Source: Apostichopus japonicus
Taxonomy: Eukaryota; Echinodermata; Holothuroidea; Aspidochirotida; Stichopodidae
Assembly (NCBI RefSeq): GCF_037975245.1
Contig: NC_092572.1
Coordinates: 14,886,269-14,950,268 of the forward strand
Length of the DNA stretch: 64,000 nt
Direction: 5' to 3'
Shown here: positions 1 through 9,735 of the stretch, piece after piece
How the letters are laid out: every line of letters begins with the position of its first letter
Position numbering within the stretch: position 1 is the stretch's first letter
Notes under the pieces: generated by a model
What the model was told of the DNA's origin: nothing
The model's database searches: none
Seen by the model: only the letters and a program-made list of their open reading frames with translations
Translations under genes and position numbers: made by a program

Positions 1-18
1 TTGCTGTAAAAGATCGGC

Positions 19-22
19 AAAA
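19..22 (-). terminator. T4 run just past the tRNA-like 3' end (possible Pol III terminator)
   Basis: AAAA on the plus strand gives TTTT on the minus strand, 14 bases beyond the B box, where a tRNA gene's Pol III terminator would lie. A second T4 follows at 11-8. A third T4 at 59-56 lies between the A and B boxes and would tend to stop transcription early, which argues against efficient full-length transcripts. In units 157-160 and 163 an A-to-G change at position 21 interrupts the 19-22 run. T4 is a minimal terminator whose strength varies among eukaryotes. Confidence 0.35.
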
Positions 23-36
23 GACGTCATCACCCG

Positions 37-47
37 GGGTTCGAACC
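37..47 (-). promoter_or_regulatory. Pol III B-box match (GGTTCGAACCC), once per monomer
   Basis: The minus strand reads GGTTCGAACCC, matching every specified base of the B-box consensus GGTTCGANNCC. Its core GGTTCGAACC is a perfect palindrome, so the plus strand carries a near match (last base A instead of C). In tRNA genes and tRNA-derived SINEs the B box is the main TFIIIC binding site. Outside the error-rich zone at 5.8-6.2 kb I saw no substitution in this motif in any unit. The array would offer hundreds of sites spaced 165 bp apart. Binding is inferred, not shown. Confidence 0.65.
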
Positions 48-81
48 AGGGATGCAAAAGAGAGTCTCGATCATCAGCTCG

Positions 82-111
82 TACAGTGCGCCGAGCCATC
101 CCGCCACTGTA
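82..111. repeat. 7 bp inverted repeat within each monomer (hairpin potential)
   Basis: TACAGTG at 82-88 is the reverse complement of CACTGTA at 105-111, separated by 16 bases. In single-stranded DNA or RNA it could form a 7 bp stem over a GC-rich loop containing most of the A-box match. It competes with the tRNA-like D stem (77-80 with 93-96). The outermost pair, 82 with 111, is the pair changed in two long variant blocks (C82 and G111) and in one single unit (T111 at 22056). Confidence 0.6.
86..98 (-). promoter_or_regulatory. Partial Pol III A-box match (TGGCTCGGCGCAC)
   Basis: Against the A-box consensus TRGYNNARNNG the minus strand reads TGGCTCGGCGC. It matches five of seven specified positions; the expected A and final G are replaced. 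It lies upstream of the B box in the right order and in tRNA-like register, with a D stem beginning at its third base. The A box on its own is weak and is supported mainly by the neighbouring B box. It overlaps the first arm of the inverted repeat at 82-111. Confidence 0.45.
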
Positions 112-130
112 TGGACTGAGATATTAGGTG

Positions 131-150
131 GATTAACTAATACTTACAGC
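131..150. other. Splice-site-like motifs on both strands in each monomer
   Basis: On the minus strand 147-140 reads GTAAGTAT, fully complementary to the first eight bases of U1 snRNA (AUACUUAC) and a strong 5' splice-site core. On the plus strand AACTAAT (135-141) followed by TTACAG (144-149) resembles a branch point and 3' splice site, but their spacing of about 9 bases is unusually short and there is no polypyrimidine tract. These are seen motifs only. No exon structure or coding frame is attached, and their presence may be chance. Confidence 0.3.
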
Positions 151-3100
151 TCCCCGTGCAGGCACTTGCTGTAAAAGATCGGCAAAAGACGTCATCACCC
201 GGGGTTCGAACCAGGGATGCAAAAGAGAGTCTCGATCATCAGCTCGTACAGTGCGCCGAGCCATCCCGCCACTGTATGGACTGAGATATTAGGTGGATTA
301 ACTAATACTTACAGCTCCCCGTGCAGGCACTTGCTGTAAAAGATCGGCAAAAGACGTCATCACCCGGGGTTCGAACCAGGGATGCAAAAGAGAGTCTCGA
401 TCATCAGCTCGTACAGTGCGCCGAGCCATCCCGCCACTGTATGGACTGAGATATTAGGTGGATTAACTAATACTTACAGCTCCCCGTGCAGGCACTTGCT
501 GTAAAAGATCGGCAAAAGACGTCATCACCCGGGGTTCGAACCAGGGATGCAAAAGAGAGTCTCGATCATCAGCTCGTACAGTGCGCCGAGCCATCCCGCC
601 ACTGTATGGACTGAGATATTAGGTGGATTAACTAATACTTACAGCTCCCGGTGCAGGCACTTGCTGTAAAAGATCGGCAAAAGACGTCATCACCCGGGGT
701 TCGAACCAGGGATGCAAAAGAGAGTCTCGATCATCAGCTCGTACAGTGCGCCGAGCCATCCCGCCACTGTATGGACTGAGATATTAGGTGGATTAACTAA
801 TACTTACAGCTCCCGGTGCAGGCACTTGCTGTAAAAGATCGGCAAAAGACGTCATCACCCGGGGTTCGAACCAGGGATGCAAAAGAGAGTCTCGATCATC
901 AGCTCGTACAGTGCGCCGAGCCATCCCGCCACTGTATGGACTGAGATATTAGGTGGATTAACTAATACTTACAGCTCCCCGTGCAGGCACTTGCTGTAAA
1001 AGATCGGCAAAAGACGTCATCACCCGGGGTTCGAACCAGGGATGCAAAAGAGAGTCTCGATCATCAGCTCGTACAGTGCGCCGAGCCATCCCGCCACTGT
1101 ATGGACTGAGATATTAGGTGGATTAACTAATACTTACAGCTCCCCGTGCAGGCACTTGCTGTAAAAGATCGGCAAAAGACGTCATCACCCGGGGTTCGAA
1201 CCAGGGATGCAAAAGAGAGTCTCGATCATCAGCTCGTACAGTGCGCCGAGCCATCCCGCCACTGTATGGACTGAGATATTAGGTGGATTAACTAATACTT
1301 ACAGCTCCCCGTGCAGGCACTTGCTGTAAAAGATCGGCAAAAGACGTCATCACCCGGGGTTCGAACCAGGGATGCAAAAGAGAGTCTCGATCATCAGCTC
1401 GTACAGTGCGCCGAGCCATCCCGCCACTGTATGGACTGAGATATTAGGTGGATTAACTAATACTTACAGCTCCCCGTGCAGGCACTTGCTGTAAAAGATC
1501 GGCAAAAGACGTCATCACCCGGGGTTCGAACCAGGGATGCAAAAGAGAGTCTCGATCATCAGCTCGTACAGTGCGCCGAGCCATCCCGCCACTGTATGGA
1601 CTGAGATATTAGGTGGATTAACTAATACTTACAGCTCCCGGTGCAGGCACTTGCTGTAAAAGATCGGCAAAAGACGTCATCACCCGGGGTTCGAACCAGG
1701 GATGCAAAAGAGAGTCTCGATCATCAGCTCGTACAGTGCGCCGAGCCATCCCGCCACTGTATGGACTGAGATATTAGGTGGATTAACTAATACTTACAGC
1801 TCCCCGTGCAGGCACTTGCTGTAAAAGATCGGCAAAAGACGTCATCACCCGGGGTTCGAACCAGGGATGCAAAAGAGAGTCTCGATCATCAGCTCGTACA
1901 GTGCGCCGAGCCATCCCGCCACTGTATGGACTGAGATATTAGGTGGATTAACTAATACTTACAGCTCCCCGTGCAGGCACTTGCTGTAAAAGATCGGCAA
2001 AAGACGTCATCACCCGGGGTTCGAACCAGGGATGCAAAAGAGAGTCTCGATCATCAGCTCGTACAGTGCGCCGAGCCATCCCGCCACTGTATGGACTGAG
2101 ATATTAGGTGGATTAACTAATACTTACAGCTCCCCGTGCAGGCACTTGCTGTAAAAGATCGGCAAAAGACGTCATCACCCGGGGTTCGAACCAGGGATGC
2201 AAAAGAGAGTCTCGATCATCAGCTCGTACAGTGCGCCGAGCCATCCCGCCACTGTATGGACTGAGATATTAGGTGGATTAACTAATACTTACAGCTCCCC
2301 GTGCAGGCACTTGCTGTAAAAGATCGGCAAAAGACGTCATCACCCGGGGTTCGAACCAGGGATGCAAAAGAGAGTCTCGATCATCAGCTCGTACAGTGCG
2401 CCGAGCCATCCCGCCACTGTATGGACTGAGATATTAGGTGGATTAACTAATACTTACAGCTCCCCGTGCAGGCACTTGCTGTAAAAGATCGGCAAAAGAC
2501 GTCATCACCCGGGGTTCGAACCAGGGATGCAAAAGAGAGTCTCGATCATCAGCTCGTACAGTGCGCCGAGCCATCCCGCCACTGTATGGACTGAGATATT
2601 AGGTGGATTAACTAATACTTACAGCTCCCCGTGCAGGCACTTGCTGTAAAAGATCGGCAAAAGACGTCATCACCCGGGGTTCGAACCAGGGATGCAAAAG
2701 AGAGTCTCGATCATCAGCTCGTACAGTGCGCCGAGCCATCCCGCCACTGTATGGACTGAGATATTAGGTGGATTAACTAATACTTACAGCTCCCCGTGCA
2801 GGCACTTGCTGTAAAAGATCGGCAAAAGACGTCATCACCCGGGGTTCGAACCAGGGATGCAAAAGAGAGTCTCGATCATCAGCTCGTACAGTGCGCCGAG
2901 CCATCCCGCCACTGTATGGACTGAGATATTAGGTGGATTAACTAATACTTACAGCTCCCCGTGCAGGCACTTGCTGTAAAAGATCGGCAAAAGACGTCAT
3001 CACCCGGGGTTCGAACCAGGGATGCAAAAGAGAGTCTCGATCATCAGCTCGTACAGTGCGCCGAGCCATCCCGCCACTGTATGGACTGAGATATTAGGTG

Positions 3101-5766
3101 GATTAACTAATACTTACAGCTCCCCGTGCAGGCACTTGCTGTAAAAGATCGGCAAAAGACGTCATCACCCGGGGTTCGAACCAGGGATGCAAAAGAGAGT
3201 CTCGATCATCAGCTCGTACAGTGCGCCGAGCCATCCCGCCACTGTATGGACTGAGATATTAGGTGGATTAACTAATACTTACAGCTCCCCGTGCAGGCAC
3301 TTGCTGTAAAAGATCGGCAAAAGACGTCATCACCCGGGGTTCGAACCAGGGATGCAAAAGAGAGTCTCGATCATCAGCTCGTACAGTGCGCCGAGCCATC
3401 CCGCCACTGTATGGACTGAGATATTAGGTGGATTAACTAATACTTACAGCTCCCCGTGCAGGCACTTGCTGTAAAAGATCGGCAAAAGACGTCATCACCC
3501 GGGGTTCGAACCAGGGATGCAAAAGAGAGTCTCGATCATCAGCTCGTACAGTGCGCCGAGCCATCCCGCCACTGTATGGACTGAGATATTAGGTGGATTA
3601 ACTAATACTTACAGCTCCCCGTGCAGGCACTTGCTGTAAAAGATCGGCAAAAGACGTCATCACCCGGGGTTCGAACCAGGGATGCAAAAGAGAGTCTCGA
3701 TCATCAGCTCGTACAGTGCGCCGAGCCATCCCGCCACTGTATGGACTGAGATATTAGGTGGATTAACTAATACTTACAGCTCCCCGTGCAGGCACTTGCT
3801 GTAAAAGATCGGCAAAAGACGTCATCACCCGGGGTTCGAACCAGGGATGCAAAAGAGAGTCTCGATCATCAGCTCGTACAGTGCGCCGAGCCATCCCGCC
3901 ACTGTATGGACTGAGATATTAGGTGGATTAACTAATACTTACAGCTCCCCGTGCAGGCACTTGCTGTAAAAGATCGGCAAAAGACGTCATCACCCGGGGT
4001 TCGAACCAGGGATGCAAAAGAGAGTCTCGATCATCAGCTCGTACAGTGCGCCGAGCCATCCCGCCACTGTATGGACTGAGATATTAGGTGGATTAACTAA
4101 TACTTACAGCTCCCCGTGCAGGCACTTGCTGTAAAAGATCGGCAAAAGACGTCATCACCCGGGGTTCGAACCAGGGATGCAAAAGAGAGTCTCGATCATC
4201 AGCTCGTACAGTGCGCCGAGCCATCCCGCCACTGTATGGACTGAGATATTAGGTGGATTAACTAATACTTACAGCTCCCCGTGCAGGCACTTGCTGTAAA
4301 AGATCGGCAAAAGACGTCATCACCCGGGGTTCGAACCAGGGATGCAAAAGAGAGTCTCGATCATCAGCTCGTACAGTGCGCCGAGCCATCCCGCCACTGT
4401 ATGGACTGAGATATTAGGTGGATTAACTAATACTTACAGCTCCCCGTGCAGGCACTTGCTGTAAAAGATCGGCAAAAGACGTCATCACCCGGGGTTCGAA
4501 CCAGGGATGCAAAAGAGAGTCTCGATCATCAGCTCGTACAGTGCGCCGAGCCATCCCGCCACTGTATGGACTGAGATATTAGGTGGATTAACTAATACTT
4601 ACAGCTCCCCGTGCAGGCACTTGCTGTAAAAGATCGGCAAAAGACGTCATCACCCGGGGTTCGAACCAGGGATGCAAAAGAGAGTCTCGATCATCAGCTC
4701 GTACAGTGCGCCGAGCCATCCCGCCACTGTATGGACTGAGATATTAGGTGGATTAACTAATACTTACAGCTCCCCGTGCAGGCACTTGCTGTAAAAGATC
4801 GGCAAAAGACGTCATCACCCGGGGTTCGAACCAGGGATGCAAAAGAGAGTCTCGATCATCAGCTCGTACAGTGCGCCGAGCCATCCCGCCACTGTATGGA
4901 CTGAGATATTAGGTGGATTAACTAATACTTACAGCTCCCCGTGCAGGCACTTGCTGTAAAAGATCGGCAAAAGACGTCATCACCCGGGGTTCGAACCAGG
5001 GATGCAAAAGAGAGTCTCGATCATCAGCTCGTACAGTGCGCCGAGCCATCCCGCCACTGTATGGACTGAGATATTAGGTGGATTAACTAATACTTACAGC
5101 TCCCCGTGCAGGCACTTGCTGTAAAAGATCGGCAAAAGACGTCATCACCCGGGGTTCGAACCAGGGATGCAAAAGAGAGTCTCGATCATCAGCTCGTACA
5201 GTGCGCCGAGCCATCCCGCCACTGTATGGACTGAGATATTAGGTGGATTAACTAATACTTACAGCTCCCCGTGCAGGCACTTGCTGTAAAAGATCGGCAA
5301 AAGACGTCATCACCCGGGGTTCGAACCAGGGATGCAAAAGAGAGTCTCGATCATCAGCTCGTACAGTGCGCCGAGCCATCCCGCCACTGTATGGACTGAG
5401 ATATTAGGTGGATTAACTAATACTTACAGCTCCCCGTGCAGGCACTTGCTGTAAAAGATCGGCAAAAGACGTCATCACCCGGGGTTCGAACCAGGGATGC
5501 AAAAGAGAGTCTCGATCATCAGCTCGTACAGTGCGCCGAGCCATCCCGCCACTGTATGGACTGAGATATTAGGTGGATTAACTAATACTTACAGCTCCCC
5601 GTGCAGGCACTTGCTGTAAAAGATCGGCAAAAGACGTCATCACCCGGGGTTCGAACCAGGGATGCAAAAGAGAGTCTCGATCATCAGCTCGTACAGTGCG
5701 CCGAGCCATCCCGCCACTGTATGGACTGAGATATTAGGTGGATTAACTAATACTTACAGCTCCCCG

Positions 5767-6174
5767 GCAGTCACTTGCGTAAAAGAACGCAAAAGAACGT
5801 CATCGACCCGGGGTATCGAACCAGGATGCAAAGATAGTCCTCGGATCATCCAGCTCCTTACAGTGCGCCGAGCCATCCCGCCACTGTAATGGACCCCCCC
5901 CCCCCCTGAGATATTAGGTTGATTAACTAATACTGTTACAGCTCGTAAAAGATCGGCAAAAGACGTCAATCACCCGGGGTTCGAACCAGGGATGCAAAAG
6001 AGAGTCTCGATCATCAGCTCGTACAGTGCGCCGAGCCATCCGCCACTTGTATGGACTTGAGATATTAGGTGGATTAACTAATACTTACAGCTCCCCGTGC
6101 AGGCACTTGCTGTAAAAGATCGCAAAAAGACGTCATCACCCGGGGTTCGAACCAGGGATGCAAAAGAGAGTGTC
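5767..6174. other. Indel-rich degenerate monomers, probable assembly seam (units 36 to early 38)
   Basis: About 2.5 monomers here differ from their neighbours mainly by single-base insertions and deletions, with fewer substitutions. Examples are GGG shortened to GG, inserted single bases near 5805-5850, an 18 bp deletion between 5944 and 5945 (end of one unit and start of the next), a run of 13 C at 5894-5906, and an extra TG at 6171-6172. Flanking monomers are nearly perfect. Dense indels with few substitutions are the signature of raw single-read sequence, so this is most likely an unpolished gap fill between two contigs. A genuine decayed junction between two subarrays is the alternative. 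Open frames of 60-80 codons in and around this zone are artefacts of the shifted stops. Confidence 0.8.
5894..5906 (+). repeat. Run of 13 C replacing a single C of the monomer
   Basis: The monomer reads GGACTGAG here; the single C is expanded to 13. No other monomer in the window shows any expansion at this site, and it sits in the densest part of the indel zone. A sequencing or consensus artefact is the likeliest cause. Confidence 0.85.
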
Positions 6175-9100
6175 TCGATCATCAGCTCGTACAGTGCGCC
6201 GAGCCATCCCGCCACTGTATGGACTGAGATATTAGGTGGATTAACTAATACTTACAGCTCCCCGTCCAGGCACTTGCTGTAAAAGATCGGCAAAAGACGT
6301 CATCACCCGGGGTTCGAACCAGGGATGCAAAAGAGAGTCTCGATCATCAGCTCGTACAGTGCGCCGAGCCATCCCGCCACTGTATGGACTGAGATATTAG
6401 GTGGATTAACTAATACTTACAGCTCCCCGTCCAGGCACTTGCTGTAAAAGATCGGCAAAAGACGTCATCACCCGGGGTTCGAACCAGGGATGCAAAAGAG
6501 AGTCTCGATCATCAGCTCGTACAGTGCGCCGAGCCATCCCGCCACTGTATGGACTGAGATATTAGGTGGATTAACTAATACTTACAGCTCCCCGTCAGGC
6601 ACTTGCTGTAAAAGATCGGCAAAAGACGTCATCACCCGGGGTTCGAACCAGGGATGCAAAAGAGAGTCTCGATCATCAGCTCGTACAGTGCGCCGAGCCA
6701 TCCCGCCACTGTATGGACTGAGATATTAGGTGGATTAACTAATACTTACAGCTCCCCGTGCAGGCACTTGCTGTAAAAGATCGGCAAAAGACGTCATCAC
6801 CCGGGGTTCGAACCAGGGATGCAAAAGAGAGTCTCGATCATCAGCTCGTACAGTGCGCCGAGCCATCCCGCCACTGTATGGACTGAGATATTAGGTGGAT
6901 TAACTAATACTTACAGCTCCCCGTCCAGGCACTTGCTGTAAAAGATCGGCAAAAGACGTCATCACCCGGGGTTCGAACCAGGGATGCAAAAGAGAGTCTC
7001 GATCATCAGCTCGTACAGTGCGCCGAGCCATCCCGCCACTGTATGGACTGAGATATTAGGTGGATTAACTAATACTTACAGCTCCCCGTCCAGGCACTTG
7101 CTGTAAAAGATCGGCAAAAGACGTCATCACCCGGGGTTCGAACCAGGGATGCAAAAGAGAGTCTCGATCATCAGCTCGTACAGTGCGCCGAGCCATCCCG
7201 CCACTGTATGGACTGAGATATTAGGTGGATTAACTAATACTTACAGCTCCCCGTGCAGGCACTTGCTGTAAAAGATCGGCAAAAGACGTCATCACCCGGG
7301 GTTCGAACCAGGGATGCAAAAGAGAGTCTCGATCATCAGCTCGTACAGTGCGCCGAGCCATCCCGCCACTGTATGGACTGAGATATTAGGTGGATTAACT
7401 AATACTTACAGCTCCCCGTGCAGGCACTTGCTGTAAAAGATCGGCAAAAGACGTCATCACCCGGGGTTCGAACCAGGGATGCAAAAGAGAGTCTCGATCA
7501 TCAGCTCGTACAGTGCGCCGAGCCATCCCGCCACTGTATGGACTGAGATATTAGGTGGATTAACTAATACTTACAGCTCCCCGTGCAGGCACTTGCTGTA
7601 AAAGATCGGCAAAAGACGTCATCACCCGGGGTTCGAACCAGGGATGCAAAAGAGAGTCTCGATCATCAGCTCGTACAGTGCGCCGAGCCATCCCGCCACT
7701 GTATGGACTGAGATATTAGGTGGATTAACTAATACTTACAGCTCCCCGTGCAGGCACTTGCTGTAAAAGATCGGCAAAAGACGTCATCACCCGGGGTTCG
7801 AACCAGGGATGCAAAAGAGAGTCTCGATCATCAGCTCGTACAGTGCGCCGAGCCATCCCGCCACTGTATGGACTGAGATATTAGGTGGATTAACTAATAC
7901 TTACAGCTCCCCGTGCAGGCACTTGCTGTAAAAGATCGGCAAAAGACGTCATCACCCGGGGTTCGAACCAGGGATGCAAAAGAGAGTCTCGATCATCAGC
8001 TCGTACAGTGCGCCGAGCCATCCCGCCACTGTATGGACTGAGATATTAGGTGGATTAACTAATACTTACAGCTCCCCGTGCAGGCACTTGCTGTAAAAGA
8101 TCGGCAAAAGACGTCATCACCCGGGGTTCGAACCAGGGATGCAAAAGAGAGTCTCGATCATCAGCTCGTACAGTGCGCCGAGCCATCCCGCCACTGTATG
8201 GACTGAGATATTAGGTGGATTAACTAATACTTACAGCTCCCCGTGCAGGCACTTGCTGTAAAAGATCGGCAAAAGACGTCATCACCCGGGGTTCGAACCA
8301 GGGATGCAAAAGAGAGTCTCGATCATCAGCTCGTACAGTGCGCCGAGCCATCCCGCCACTGTATGGACTGAGATATTAGGTGGATTAACTAATACTTACA
8401 GCTCCCCGTGCAGGCACTTGCTGTAAAAGATCGGCAAAAGACGTCATCACCCGGGGTTCGAACCAGGGATGCAAAAGAGAGTCTCGATCATCAGCTCGTA
8501 CAGTGCGCCGAGCCATCCCGCCACTGTATGGACTGAGATATTAGGTGGATTAACTAATACTTACAGCTCCCCGTGCAGGCACTTGCTGTAAAAGATCGGC
8601 AAAAGACGTCATCACCCGGGGTTCGAACCAGGGATGCAAAAGAGAGTCTCGATCATCAGCTCGTACAGTGCGCCGAGCCATCCCGCCACTGTATGGACTG
8701 AGATATTAGGTGGATTAACTAATACTTACAGCTCCCCGTCCAGGCACTTGCTGTAAAAGATCGGCAAAAGACGTCATCACCCGGGGTTCGAACCAGGGAT
8801 GCAAAAGAGAGTCTCGATCATCAGCTCGTACAGTGCGCCGAGCCATCCCGCCACTGTATGGACTGAGATATTAGGTGGATTAACTAATACTTACAGCTCC
8901 CCGTGCAGGCACTTGCTGTAAAAGATCGGCAAAAGACGTCATCACCCGGGGTTCGAACCAGGGATGCAAAAGAGAGTCTCGATCATCAGCTCGTACAGTG
9001 CGCCGAGCCATCCCGCCACTGTATGGACTGAGATATTAGGTGGATTAACTAATACTTACAGCTCCCCGTGCAGGCACTTGCTGTAAAAGATCGGCAAAAG

Positions 9101-9735
9101 ACGTCATCACCCGGGGTTCGAACCAGGGATGCAAAAGAGAGTCTCGATCATCAGCTCGTACAGTGCGCCGAGCCATCCCGCCACTGTATGGACTGAGATA
9201 TTAGGTGGATTAACTAATACTTACAGCTCCCCGTCCAGGCACTTGCTGTAAAAGATCGGCAAAAGACGTCATCACCCGGGGTTCGAACCAGGGATGCAAA
9301 AGAGAGTCTCGATCATCAGCTCGTACAGTGCGCCGAGCCATCCCGCCACTGTATGGACTGAGATATTAGGTGGATTAACTAATACTTACAGCTCCCCGTC
9401 CAGGCACTTGCTGTAAAAGATCGGCAAAAGACGTCATCACCCGGGGTTCGAACCAGGGATGCAAAAGAGAGTCTCGATCATCAGCTCGTACAGTGCGCCG
9501 AGCCATCCCGCCACTGTATGGACTGAGATATTAGGTGGATTAACTAATACTTACAGCTCCCCGTCCAGGCACTTGCTGTAAAAGATCGGCAAAAGACGTC
9601 ATCACCCGGGGTTCGAACCAGGGATGCAAAAGAGAGTCTCGATCATCAGCTCGTACAGTGCCGAGCCATCCCGCCACTGTATGGACTGAGATATTAGGTG
9701 GATTAACTAATACTTACAGCTCCCCGTCCAGGCAC
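6175..9735. repeat. Mixed block: GC and CC monomers interleaved (late unit 38 to unit 59)
   Basis: Units of the GC158-159 and CC158-159 types are intermixed. CC occurs in units 38, 39, 42, 43, 53 and 56-59; GC in units 41, 44-52, 54 and 55. Unit 40 lacks one base at this site (GTCAGG near 6595) and cannot be assigned. Unit 59 has a 2 bp deletion (CG lost between 9660 and 9661). Otherwise the monomers match the left block. This is the only well-resolved place where old and new variants mix unit by unit, as expected near the edge of a spreading variant. Confidence 0.9.

Larger units (their letters stand above)
22..105 (-). other. Degraded tRNA-like segment in every monomer (shown in unit 1)
   Basis: On the minus strand this segment follows tRNA geometry. 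T8-G9 sits at 98-97. A D stem GCTC (96-93) pairs with GAGC (80-77) around a 12-base loop. The T arm has stem CCTGG (50-46), loop TTCGAAC (45-39) and stem CCCGG (38-34), with one T-C mismatch. The expected acceptor 3' strand would be 33-27, and a T4 run follows three bases past position 73. The acceptor strands (GGCGGGA at 105-99 and GTGATGA at 33-27) do not pair, no convincing anticodon stem forms, and A- and B-box starts are 51 bases apart against about 44 in a compact tRNA. It is therefore not a working tRNA gene. The likely origin is a tRNA gene or tRNA-derived SINE captured into the satellite. Chance resemblance is possible, but two arms, two boxes and a terminator in correct order make it less likely. 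Confidence 0.6.
1..165. repeat. Representative satellite monomer (unit 1) and coordinate frame
   Basis: This unit defines monomer positions 1-165 used throughout. Landmarks: A-runs at 8-11, 19-22 and 56-59 (T4 on the minus strand); GACGTC at 23-28; CCCGGG at 33-38; the 10 bp palindrome GGTTCGAACC at 38-47; a 7 bp inverted repeat at 82-88 and 105-111; an AT-rich patch at about 120-146; and the diagnostic dinucleotide at 158-159 (GC here, CC or CT elsewhere). There are 10 CpGs (43 C and 41 G in the CT form). The start was placed at the window edge for convenience; the biological unit boundary is unknown. Confidence 0.95.
1..5766. repeat. Left block: uniform GC158-159 monomers (units 1-35)
   Basis: Thirty-four complete monomers and most of a 35th have GC at positions 158-159. 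The only differences I see are a C-to-G change at monomer position 155 in units 4, 5 and 10 (650, 815 and 1640). Positions 111, 123, 125 and 82 have the standard bases A, A, T and T. There are no indels. The block ends abruptly where indel-rich sequence begins at 5767. Confidence 0.95.

Noticed and set aside
41-55. CENP-B box
   Set aside because: TTCG, the central A and one further base fit the motif (six of nine essential bases), but the required CGGG reads GATG; too weak to call.
22-105. Functional tRNA gene on the minus strand
   Set aside because: Acceptor strands do not pair, no anticodon stem forms and the A-to-B spacing is too long; only a tRNA-like remnant is supported.
1-165. Spliced-leader RNA gene repeat (tandem array with GTAAGTAT donor on the minus strand)
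   Set aside because: No convincing Sm-binding site downstream of the donor, no recognisable leader, and the tRNA-like core explains the unit better.
52-174. 40-codon ATG-to-TAA frame present in each clean monomer
   Set aside because: Four of five fixed variant sites inside it change or have changed the amino acid (Y to H at 82, I to M at 123, L to S at 125, C to S at 158), with only the 111 change and the CC-to-CT step silent. This gives no sign of protein-level selection and no ribosome-binding or gene context.
5662-5889. 75-codon plus-strand open frame
   Set aside because: It exists only because indels in the seam bypass the stops found in every normal monomer; the protein is translated satellite sequence with no recognisable domain.
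5894-5906. Biological poly-C microsatellite
   Set aside because: Found once, in the densest error-like region, at a site that is a single C in all other monomers.
5754-5969. 71-codon minus-strand open frame
   Set aside because: It lies in the indel-rich zone and includes the C13 run read as glycines; an artefact of frame disruption.
6097-6282. 61-codon plus-strand open frame
   Set aside because: Created by the extra TG at 6171-6172; absent from the hundreds of unaltered monomers.
6490-6729. 79-codon plus-strand open frame
   Set aside because: Created by the one-base deletion in unit 40 near 6596; not found elsewhere.
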